From the NCBI GenBank assembly GCA_030789695.1, contig CM061139.1, positions 195,211,641 through 195,275,640 on the forward strand: a stretch of DNA of 64,000 nt. Direction: 5' to 3'. Under the pieces are notes generated by a model. It did not search any database, was not told the origin of the DNA, and worked only from the letters and a program-made list of their open reading frames with translations. The DNA comes from Scilla litardierei (lineage: Eukaryota > Streptophyta > Magnoliopsida > Asparagales > Asparagaceae). Of this stretch, positions 22,780 to 34,347 are shown piece by piece (position 1 is the first letter of the stretch; every line of letters begins with the position of its first letter). Position numbers and translations under genes: made by a program.

Positions 22780-23420
22780 ACTTCTCACTCTTTTTCGGTT
22801 GCACATTTTCGCCGCAAACTCTTCGTGTAGTTTTTTTGTTTTTGTCACGTGCACTGTGTGCACGAGTTATTTCCGGTCGATATATAACTAATAAACTAGC
22901 ATCTCTATCATCGTGTCGGAACTAATCCACGGTCCACGACAGCGTACAGTTCAACACCACCTTAATGTCTTTAAAACCATCCATTTAAACCATAATACTA
23001 GCTAAAGCGAGGGTCTGCTTCTTTTGGGTATGGTTTATGTGGGTTTTGGTCTAAACTATCTCGACCGCCAACATATTCCTATTGTGATGCGAATTGTGCC
23101 GACTTAAACAGTAACGAAATAGGTATTTCATTCGTCAATCTCATTAGTAGTCGCTCTACACACATGTTACAGTCGAGTTTGGCCTCTTCCATCAAAGTAA
23201 GTGCATCAAGATCACCTTCTCTGCACCATAGAGTCAGATATCATAACTTAACTCGTTCTTGAGTCTACCAATTGCATATCTCCAGCCTTCAGAGACTACA
23301 CCAGCATACTTAAAATACAAACAAAATTAATACACTAGCATGGAGCTTAAGAGAAGTAATCCCATGTAAACGAAGGAACATTCCAATCTCCCACTCTGCG
23401 CTCTCTTTTTCCGACTTTTT
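22780..23420. other. Intergenic DNA upstream of CYSTM-3
   Basis: AT-rich unique-looking sequence between the gypsy array and the CYSTM-3 promoter. No gene, terminal repeat or RNA was recognised. Confidence 0.5.
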
Positions 23421-23423
23421 GCT

Positions 23424-23577
23424 AGGAATTGGATTCCACTCCTCGTTTGAATATATCTCTTTGACGTTATCAAATTGCAAAAATATCTTTCAGCAAACTC
23501 TTGACTAAAGATATTTATATTTCAACAACGCGTGTTTGCAGCCACCACTCGTTCACCCATATGTATGTGTATATATA
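23424..23577 (+). promoter_or_regulatory. CYSTM-3 promoter with CGCG box and TATA
   Basis: AGGAATTGGATTCC from 23424, AACAACGCGTG with AACGCG at 23527-23532, and TATATATA at 23570-23577. The first two match the CYSTM-1 and -2 promoters. The W-box-like pair is weaker here. Confidence 0.55.
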
Positions 23578-23695
23578 GCTCATCACTTCCCGCTTGTGAT
23601 AACACAACCAACAACTTCAACACCTCCCAGAGTACTCGATCATATTCTTCTCTCCTCCTTGTTGCCTTCTTTTGCTTCTCAGCTTTCGACGCAAG

Positions 23696-26600
23696 ATGAG
23701 TAACTACAACCATCAACAGGCTGCTCCTGCCTGTAAGTAGATTGCGCCTTAATTTGGCCTAATCGACTATAAATGTAATATATATCCTAGGTTGATCATG
23801 CCAGGTTGTACTGTAATTTAGAAAACTTAACTTCATAGATACCCTCACATAAAACTGCTTCCATTTCTGGAAAAAATTAAATAGACTCAATAAGAAATAG
23901 TACATTTTGTTATAAACGGGCTTTGGAGGCCCAACCCGTTAGTGGGTATCCACCCATTATGTAACCCTATTACTATAAATACAGGGCTACGGGGTTCCGT
24001 AGCCGCCATGGTTTACAACACGTTATCAGCACGCTCAAAGCTAAGCCGAACCCCTGCCGACGGACGGACGCGACGGACGGACGCGACGCGAACGGGCTTC
24101 CTTCACCGAACGTCGCTAGATCCGGCGGGTAGGATCTAGAGGTAACCCTAAAACCCTAGATCTAAAATTTCATATGCGCATATGTCTAGATCCAAAATTC
24201 TTGGATCGATTGTTTAATAAAAATCAAGGTTTTTATTGATGAAAAATCAAATTTTTACAATAAAAACGTTTTGTTGGAGATTAAAAATAGATTTTTTCCA
24301 CTAAAAATTAGATTTTTATCCCCAAAAACCATGAAACCCTAGGGGATTTTCTCGCCGGACGCGAATCCCCCTAGATCTCGCGCCAAAACCCTCGCCCGCC
24401 GCCCGAAGCGGCGGAAAAAACCCTCGCCCGCCGCCCGAAGCGGCGGCAAAACCACCCCCGCCGCTGAACGGCGGGCGGCCCCGCCGCTCCCTGCGGCGGG
24501 CCAACCCGCCGCCAGCAGCGGCGGGCCAACCCGCCGCCAGCGACGGCGGGCGGCCCCGCCGCCAGCTGCGGCGGGCGGCCCCGCCGCCAGCTGCGGCGGG
24601 CCAACCCGCCGCCAGCTGCGGCGGGCCAACCCGTCGCTGCGACGGCGGGCGGCCCCGCCGCCAGCAGCGGCGGGCCAACCCGCCGCCAGGAGCGGCGGGC
24701 GGCCCCGCCGCCAGCTGCGGCGGGCCAACCCGTCGCTGCGACGGCGGGCCAACCCGCCGCTGCCAGCGGCGGGCGGCCCCGCCGCCAGGAGCGGCGGGCC
24801 AACCCGCCGCCAGGAGCGGCGGGCGGCCCCGCCGCCAGGAGCGGCGGGCCAACCCGCCGCTGCGCCGGCGGGCGGCCCCGCCGCCAGCAGCGGCGGGCCC
24901 ACCCACGCCGTCGGCAGCGGCGGGCCCCCAACCCCGCCGCCCGCAGCGGCGGGCCCTGCCGCCCGCAGCGTCGGGCCCCCAACCCCGCCGCCGGCAGCGG
25001 CGGGCCCACCCACACCGCCCGCAGCGGCGGGCCCCGCCGCCGGCCGCGGCGGGCCCCCCCCCGGCAGCCGCTCGTATCGGGCCCCCCGGTGCGCGCTCAT
25101 GCCCGGAAACCCTTGCCGCCTGAAGCGGCAATCCGCGCGACCAAAAACCCTAACTAGGGTTTGACCCCGAAATTTTTTTTTCGATTTTCAAATCTTTTTC
25201 AGATTTAATTACGATTTCGTTTTCGTCAAAATCTGTTAAATTACACAATTTTTATTCATCGCATTTTATCCGGATTATCTGATTATTTATGTTTAATAAT
25301 TAGGAAGATCCTGCGACCGCTCTGCCGTTAGTTAACTAACCTAACGGTGTATGACGTTGCCTAGTGGTCCAATAATTATTAAACGAAAAATTTTCATTTC
25401 CATTATAAAATGCCTGTGATGATTAATTGTCTGTGTTGATCGTCTGCTATGATATTAAATGCCTGCCGCATTTTTCTACGATGTGATGTATATTTTTGTT
25501 GCCTCTAGCATGAATTTCCATTTAAACACTATAAATGCATGCGTAGAAAATTATATGCCCGTCGCATATTTAATGTTCTGTAATAAACATTTTATTTAGC
25601 ATGCTAAAATCTTTTTGATGTATTTTTAATGCCTGTAGCATAAATATATGTCTGAGATAAAATTATTTATATACCTGCAGAATATAAATAGCATGTGTAT
25701 ACATCATAATTGTTTCCATTAAGGTTAATTAAGCACAACTTTTTAGTTTACTGGATTTATATTATATGTATGATGTGCTCATGACATGACAATATTTTAT
25801 GACAACAAACCAATAATGTTTTCAATAAATTTTAACATCATATCCTAGTTGACAAAATGAACCTGGAGTTCAAAACCAAAATGAACCTGAAGTTCAAAAT
25901 CAAATCAAAAGTCAACACCCTTTCACACTAATAAAAATTAACAAGTACGAGGGATTATACGAAAAACATTTATGCGATTTCTTTTAGAAATACGCATTTC
26001 GCGGTAAATAGATCTCTCAGATCCACGGTCTGTATAAACCGATATTGACACCAGCAGTTGTCATAACACCGCCAAACTCCTTTGAGTAATCTCACTTTAC
26101 AAGGTATGATTCTTGAATCTAACCTTATTTTTTAAGCGTACGCCCGAAGTCGTGGCTTAATAGATAAGTGAGAAATTATAAAATTCGTACCCACGTAATT
26201 GTTTCCCCTAGAGTATGATCCTATATCCACATAATACTTGAATGACTCAATAAAAATGGCCTGAAGACCATACTTGAGTTTTCAAATAGACCTTTATAAG
26301 TCTATCATAAACTAGAAAGTGGAAAAATAGAGACTAACTCATTTCCCTTGTATGTGTCTACTTCGTAAGACCAATAATCATTCTTCCTTATAAACGACAA
26401 TAAGGAAGACTGAAAACAGGGGAAGTCTTGAATAAAAATAAGAAAGGGAAGATATGATGTATCTCGATATGGAGTATGCAATGGCAACCCAATATCAGAC
26501 CAGAAGTTCTGAAAAGACCCATAATGCTTTTTGCAAAATTAATGGGCATTAAAGTATGCCATATAAAAATATATACATATCTAGTCTAAACGACGAAAGT

Positions 26601-29600
26601 CAAATTGACAGTATGTATAATTCGCTACTTCCCGAGGATAAATAAATTTTGAAAATAAATTTGATCTGTTGTCATAATATGAGTCTAAAATGAGCACAAT
26701 TGTGGACGTATACTTTCTAGAACCCACATCATACTATGAAACTTGTTGCTCTAACATAATTATTAGTAGTATTCTCTTGCAGTATATATGTGCCTTTTAC
26801 GCATTTTATTTTACTGTGAATGATTTATCATCCTGAATACTCCTAAAATGAGGATGCCATGTACTCTCTGAAACTTATAAAGTCCCACATAAATTCGAAC
26901 AGAGGAATTAATTTGGAACACCAGAAGTGTCCAGAATCGACCAACTTTGGATCGATGTCACCCCGGATTGATGATGCAAGACATCATTAACCAGACGAAC
27001 CCGAAGATTCTTCAAAAAGGGTGAAACTCTCATTATCCCATTCAAAAGGGAAAAATGATTACGAGATCATCTCCATTCACGTGGACATTGACTCTCCTCA
27101 CTTCCTCAAACGAATTTAAAATGATATACTATCATTAGAAGAATGAGACCTTTAGGCCTCTTGAGAGTATTTGAGGGATAAAAGTGGACTCACACACTCC
27201 CTACATATGGCTAAAGATGTACCTTAGAGTACTCATCTATATATCCTCTTAAAATGGTCATAATCAAAACCTTGTTATCCAACCGCAGTCTAGATTATTA
27301 TTAATCACAACGGACATATTACATTACTAGGATATTGGTTGGGCTTTTACTTACCCTCATACCACCCTCAAAAATGCCGCAGTGGAACTTATTCATCGGG
27401 ACTAACCCTCCTAGATGAATATGTTCCGAGATCCCCAAACGGGGGAGGCATTAGAGCACATCTTATAGATGGAGCCTTGACGGGTTCATACCCCTAGTTT
27501 TATGCTCAACTTCATTGAAGTCGAGCTACTTGCGGATTTTTGGGATAACACTGGGAAATCAATTTAACAACTGGAAGAAAATTGAACACCCTGAAGCCTT
27601 GTGTTCACACCCAGAAATGGGCTATACGTAAATCATTAAAATGATTTAAACGGATTACTTATCCACTAGAAATCCAGTTGTAAGGTGACCACGTGGGAGC
27701 ATGCAAACCATCAGAACGCCTCCTTAGAAACTATTTATATGAGCCTGATCACCTCATATAAACAGTTTCCGAGAACCCCTAACGGGGGAAGCGTTTAGTG
27801 CACATCTTATCGATGGAGTCATGATGAGTTTACATTCCCATATCACCACTATGGACCATTTAAAACATTAATACCTATGATCTGATTATCATGAATAGTG
27901 ATGAGATCCTGACGATCCACACTTATGAAACTGTTAAACAGTTATCAGACATAGCTATTGACAATATAAATATTGTCAAATTCACACATCCCTGCTACTA
28001 AAAATCCAGCTAGGATTGACATACCAACTATAATGGATGCAATCTACCAGTAGCAGAAGTGGATATCCTCAATGGATGAGAGGACATACCACGAGACCCT
28101 AAAACAACACCACCACAGGAAAGTGAGCTCATCTCCATATCCTCTCCTTTTCCAGAACCTCCTGAAGAGATAAATCTGGAATAAATTGAATAATGTACGT
28201 ACACGGAGAGGTACTTGGATAAAAACACTTGTCGACAATTACTCACATTTCATTTTGCCATTGATATCGTTCTCAATCTCCGTTTCCTGAAGCAAACACA
28301 GAAATTTGGCCAAATTACGTGGAACGAGGCAATAATAAGTTGAGCTGGACTCACTTATGAAATGTGAAGTGTTTGGACCTGAAGTCCTGATATCAAAAGA
28401 TATCAAACCTGTGGGCTACCGAGTATTGTATAAATAAATAAAATCGTATGCTATAAGCAAACGCTATAGCCTTAGAGGTTTATTTCGCAGAAACCAGGAA
28501 GTAAGCATGTAAGATGAGTTTACTCACTTACAAAAATTAATCAAACTGATGCATCAGGCTCCCTGGTCATGATTACGAAACCCATGCGATTAGCAAAGAT
28601 AATTTTAGGCTATGTTGCTATGGATGATGTGACAACATACGCTTATGAATAATCATCCTGAAGATGAATTATCATCCTGAAGATGAATTATCATCCTGAA
28701 GATGAAACCTTCATCCTGAAGATGAATTACCATCCTGAAGATGAATTATCATCCTGAAGATGAAACCTTCATCCTGAAGATGAATAATCATCCTGAAGAT
28801 GAATTATCATCCTGAAGATGAAACCATCATCCCGACGATGAATAATCATCCCGAAGATGAAACCATCATCCCGAAGATGAATAATCATCCCGAAGATGAA
28901 ACCATCATCCCGAAGATGAATAGTCATCCAGAAGATGAATTATCATCCAGCAGATGAATTACCATCCAGAAGATGAAATTATCATCCAGTCGATGAAGAA
29001 ACATGGAGAATTGCAATCCACCAATACACCTACTGGGTATATGGATGCACATTAAGACCCCTTCCGTTCGCTGGAAGAGGGGAAGGATATCCTAGGTCCT
29101 GAAGTGCCTTACTCAAATGTCTTTTGTACACTCCTTTATCTGGCAGTAAACACTTTAACCAGATACAGTGCAGCGCCTGCAGCACACCACTGGACCAGAG
29201 ATATGTAGCTTCTGCGCTACCTCCAAGGGTCAAGGATCATACAACATATTAAATGTATTTGCAGATACAGGTTACAAATCATCGCGATGACTGCAACCAA
29301 GAAGCGACCAACTCCTAGAGACCAGCAAAGCATACTTCCAAGGCAACATCAATCCCACCATCCCGAGAGGCTCATCAATCCAAGAAGCAAATCATAAGCA
29401 AGCACAGCCAGGTCCTGCAGTACCTCGCAGACACTGTGAAGACTGGTCAGAGACGTGATGCAACCTACCGAGTCTGAAGACCACTCCTCCTCAGAAGAGA
29501 TCCCTCAGATCCAGTAACTGCTATAGATGAGCGATACTTGTATAGATGAGCGATGTCTTGTATAGGTGAGCGATGCCTTGTACTTTGTATCGGAACACTG

Positions 29601-30632
29601 TAAGAGATTGATGTATAGATGCCTAGGAGATCTGCAAGCCTGCAGCTTGTACAGATCAGGGGGAGTCAAATGTAGTGTTGCACTCTTTTCCCTTGGCTAT
29701 TGGTTTTTCCCACTGGGTTTTCCATAGCTAAAGGTTTTAACGAGGCAAACTCATTGACTCTGGATCCAGAAGTATCCACCCCCCTAAATACTTCCACTAA
29801 TCAGGGGAAGTTACGGAAACTGTACTCTTTTTCCTTGGCTATTGGTTTTTCCCACTGGGTTTTCCATAGCTAAAGGTTTTAACGAGGCAGTTATCCCTAA
29901 CTTAGGATCCAGAAGTATCCACCTCTAGTGATATCCATCGATCAGGTGAAGTTACAGAGACTTGTACTCTTTTCCCTTAGCCATTGGTTTTTTCCCACTG
30001 GGTTTTCCTTGGCAAAGGTTTTAACGAGGCAAGTACTCTTAAACTTGGGATCCAGAAGTATCCATAGACCCATGATCAGATAAGCTCTATGAACCCTGAA
30101 GCGTTCATCACGGCTTACAACAATGGATGGATAAGGGGAAGTGTTATAAACGGGCTTTGGAGGCCCAACCCGTTAGTGGGTATCCACCCATTATGTAACC
30201 CTATTACTATAAATACAGGGCTACGGGGTTCCGTAGCCGCCATGGTTTACAACACATTTATTTTATTTATTTCTTTGTGTGACTGAATTTTTTCCCCCCT
30301 TCGCCCACAGCATATGCACCACCACCCAATTCATACCCACCATCAGGGCAGGCATATCCGGCCTACGTCGTGGCGCCGCCTCCGGCGGGATACCCGGTGA
30401 AGGACGGGGCGGCCCAGCCGCAGCAGGTCCCCGTCGAGACCAAGAGTCGTGGTGACGGATTCTGGGAAGGATGGTAATTTTTTATTTTATTTTCTGATGT
30501 TATTAATCAAATATCATAACAATTGAGCATTTGGGTTGATTCTGAGTTCTATATATTTGTTTGTTTGTTTTGGCTGTGTGCTGCAGTTGTGCCGCCCTAT
30601 GTTGCTGCTGTGTGCTGGAAACATGCTTTTAA
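23696..30632 (+). CDS. CYSTM-3: CYSTM protein with 6.6-kb intron
   Basis: Exons 23696-23732, 30311-30473 and 30587-30632 encode 81 residues. Exon 1 is 37 bases with donor GTAAGTAG. The acceptor before exon 2 is CCCACAG. Intron 1 is 6578 bp because a complete copia-type retrotransposon (23908-30254) sits in it; without the element it would be about 230 bp. The protein has the family layout: a short Gln-rich N-terminus, a Pro/Tyr-rich linker, QVPVETKSRGDGFWEG and CCAALCCCCVLETCF. Reading frame, splice phase and stop are intact, so the gene can still make protein if the long intron is removed. Exon 2 through 3'UTR is nearly identical to CYSTM-1, while exon 1 and promoter are more diverged. Confidence 0.85.
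23908..24020 (+). repeat. Left 113-bp LTR
   Basis: Contains TATAAATA in its middle and a small hairpin CTACGG-GGTT-CCGTAG. Identical to the right LTR and to the copy at 54389-54501. Confidence 0.9.
24411..25080. repeat. GC-rich hairpin array
   Basis: About 670 bp of repeats of the form CCCGCCGCC-AGCN-GCGGCGGG. Each unit is self-complementary, and neighbouring units alternate between CCAACC and CGGCC linkers. Long frames over it on the minus strand (24316-25131 and overlapping frames) are Gly/Ala/Arg/Pro low-complexity and open in all three frames, so they are not genes. Confidence 0.85.
25150..28640. other. Non-coding interior of the copia-type element
   Basis: AT-rich, with no frame above about 72 codons and no recognisable integrase, reverse transcriptase or RNase H motif. 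It may be decayed coding sequence or unrelated filler. Confidence 0.5.
28651..28995 (+). repeat. 19-bp tandem repeat array
   Basis: About 17 copies of CATCCTGAAGATGAATTAT with variants (CCCGAAG, CCAGAAG) at 18-20 bp spacing. The period is not a multiple of three, which argues against a translated repeat. It lies inside the copia-type element. Confidence 0.85.
29682..30090 (+). repeat. Three ~142-bp tandem repeats before 3' LTR
   Basis: Units begin ACTCTTTT at about 29682, 29824 and 29965. Each contains CCCACTGGGTTTTCC, then AAGGTTTTAACGAGGCA, then GGATCCAGAAGTATCCA. This phrase is common just upstream of the 3' LTR in plant copia elements. Two units also survive in the truncated copy at 54389-54857. 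Confidence 0.85.
30142..30254 (+). repeat. Right 113-bp LTR
   Basis: Identical to 23908-24020. It ends 56 bases before CYSTM-3 exon 2, so the element sits very close to the acceptor without damaging it. Confidence 0.9.
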
Positions 30633-30989
30633 GCAGGATGGAGATCGTAGAAAGTAGAAAGAGCCCTGTTTAATTATGTTGGACTTATTGTATCGTTTGT
30701 TTCTTAACCATTGCGTGAAGATCAAGAAGGCCCCCAGCCAGCTAGCTAGCTGCCATTGTTTGCTCATTAACTTGACTGTATTCTTGTATACTTATTAAAT
30801 TTCATGGATTGTACTGTTTATGTAGAACTATTCTGCTTATAAAATTGGTTGTAGTTTGACTTGTTCGCTAAGTGGGTTCAGAAAATGCTCGTCTGGTCGT
30901 CGTTTCTCTAATTAAGTATTTTCATGTGATTCATATGATCAAGTGGCTAACACTGTAATTGCACCTACAAAGATTTTTTTCTTCTGGCA

Positions 30990-32137
<1,148 letters not shown>

Positions 32138-32580
32138 GATTTCAAAGAAAGTCATATGGTGGGCTAAAGTTGCATGACGGGTGAGCTTTTATTTTTGTTT
32201 CTTGTTGCTGGCGTACGCTATGAGATCCAGCACTTCCACTCTTTTCTTTTTGGAGTTTGAGTGAGATTGTTAATCTCATAGTCAAATTACAACTCACCAT
32301 CAATATTGACATCTCTGGCACCGCCATCTTTCCATCTTTGCCCTCATCCACACTGTCGCGTCTTCACTTCTTGAATTACTATTGATGTTTCTGCCACATC
32401 ATTGTCTTCACCTGCTGAACTACCACCATTACCGTCGAATTGCTACCATCGCTATTGATGCCACCGTCGCCATCTCCATCTCCATCTTTCAATCCGCCTT
32501 CATCTTATGTATAAGAATCTTTTAGATGTGCCAAACACAAGAATATAGATTTTCAAGAGTTTTCTTAGATGCACTAAACA
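32138..32580. other. Intergenic DNA with inverted repeat
   Basis: No gene seen. A 23-bp segment at 32274-32296 is the exact reverse complement of 31354-31376; the pair encloses the second GGCCC block and the DAHP synthase fragment. Confidence 0.5.
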
Positions 32581-32981
32581 TGGTATTCCAATATTCCAAG
32601 GAATATAATCCTTCATAATGCTTTCTTGTTCTTTCTAATTTGACAGTACACCAACAACCTTCCATTTCATTTCAATTGATCTAAATGCCAGGCTAAATCC
32701 ATTCCCAAGTCCTCTTTTGTTCCTCTAACGAATTATGCACAGCCTACTATTTCAGCACTTAATATGGAAAATTATACTTGGTCCAATCATTTTAGCATAA
32801 TTAAACTAACAAATAAAAAAAAAGACTCAATGACTTATCGGTCTTCAAACTCAAAAGCCACAACGTTAGCCACCCAATAATACAACATAAGTAAAATTAA
32901 TGCAGTATGACCGACCATTATCTTTATAATTATAAATTTATATTGTTCAATAAGACAAGTTCTTTTGACCCCAGCATTAAT
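32580..32981 (+). promoter_or_regulatory. Distal CYSTM-4 upstream region, cut by copia
   Basis: Aligns by eye with 52827-53320 upstream of CYSTM-5 (shared phrases such as ATTCCAAGGAATA, CACCAACAACCTTCCA, TTGATCTAAATGCCAG, ACTTGGTCCAATCATTTT). Homology stops at the copia insertion and resumes at 38805, showing the ancestral promoter was contiguous. Confidence 0.65.
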
Positions 32982-33250
32982 TGTAAGTTGGTTATGGCCT
33001 GATATGACCAAATCTGCTAGTAACCGACCTGATACTCGGTTGAGGATTTTCCTCAACCGAGAGACCAAGTCTCACATGACCGTTGAGGAAATCGTGGGCG
33101 GTTGAGCAAAATCCGGGGCGGTTGCGGGATGGAAGATCTGGTGGTGGCCCCTATATAAGAGGATGGAGTTTCTCTTATTTCAGTATCAAATACTCTCAGC
33201 CATATCTGGAATCCCAAAAACAAATTTCTTCTCTCTCGCTCGTTCTCTCA
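32982..33250 (+). repeat. Copia 5' LTR
   Basis: Contains TATATAAG near 33154 and a perfect 12-bp stem with a 3-base loop (CTCGGTTGAGGA-TTT-TCCTCAACCGAG, 33035-33061). Identical to the 3' LTR. Confidence 0.95.
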
Positions 33251-34347
33251 TTGGTATCAGAGCGGTGTTCAGTCCGATCGCTGTTTTTCTTCTCCCACTG
33301 TTTTTCTTCTCCCCTTGATCGCCGCACCAACGGAGGAATCCCTTCGATCTCCGTGAAGCTGCTGCTCCTTACCTGTCAGTGACAGGCTGTCACCGAGGCC
33401 GCCCCAACAAATAAGGAGTCCCCTTTTCTTTATGCATCCTCGTGCAGCGGAATCCCATTTGTTTTCGATCAAATAGATATTTTTCTGATCAATTCTTTTT
33501 GGTTTCTCTTCATAGAAAAGATCAGTCCTCTCATCAGATTTTTTTTGAATCCAATAGCCCCATTTCACAGATTGAATTCTATTTTTCCACCAATATTATA
33601 ATCCAAGCTACTGTTTCTTCCCTCTAGCTTCGTTTTTTTTTAATTTTATTTTTTGCCACATCAAAGCAAGCATTAAGAGCAGCGGGCCCCACTCTGTTGC
33701 TTGTTTCCACATTGATCCGTATCTCAACCTTCAACTTTCAAGGCATCAGAACCGCTGTTCACCATACGGGCCCACCCTAGCGAAAGTGGCAGCATCGCAT
33801 CAGTTCTTCCACCCGTGCTGCACAGTTTTCGAGGCAAGCAGATCCAAACAGGCGACACAGTTTCTGAGGCAAGCCGAACTACATTCCTTGTTGCTGCGAT
33901 CAGATCAGATCGACGCCTTGAGTCACGTGACGTGCGTTCAAATCAGGTTCTCTGTATTTATTTAATTCTGTAATTATTATTATATATTTGCTTTGTTAGC
34001 TGACCCTACAACTTAAACCTAATGTAGAGTTCGGCTGACACATTAAATAAAAAGGGTAGAGACATTTTTATCTCGTCATATGATTTATTTTCTGCATTTA
34101 TAATAACCTAACTCTAAATCTGCTTCACCCATTAATTAAAAAAGGAGTAGAGATCTTTGTCACATCACATCACATCATATTTTGTGTGTATATAGACTCT
34201 GTTATAACCTAATTAAAATTTGTCACTCTCATTAAATTAAAATTGGATTTTTAGGCTAGGTTATTAGATATTGTTTTAGTAGATCTGTCACCACATATTT
34301 TTGTCACCTTATACCTGAACCAAACCTTATTCACACAGTGACGAACT

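Larger units (their letters stand above)
23908..30254 (+). mobile_element. Copia-type non-autonomous element, 113-bp LTRs
   Basis: LTRs 23908-24020 and 30142-30254 are identical (TGTTATAAAC...TTTACAACA) and flanked by a perfect 5-bp duplication CATTT (23903-23907, 30255-30259). After the left LTR comes CGTTATCAGCACG, a primer-binding-like sequence seen in plant copia elements. A purine tract ATAAGGGGAAG precedes the right LTR. The 6.1-kb interior has no usable gag-pol. It holds a GC-rich hairpin array, a 19-bp repeat array and three ~142-bp repeats near the 3' end. Identical LTRs indicate a recent insertion that depended on enzymes made elsewhere. Confidence 0.88.

Noticed and set aside
24316..25131. 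271-, 253- and 214-codon minus frames rich in Gly, Ala, Arg and Pro
   Set aside because: All three frames of one strand are open over the hairpin repeat array; no domain is seen.
28651..28995. CRISPR-like regular repeats
   Set aside because: Units are contiguous without unique spacers, in a plant retroelement.
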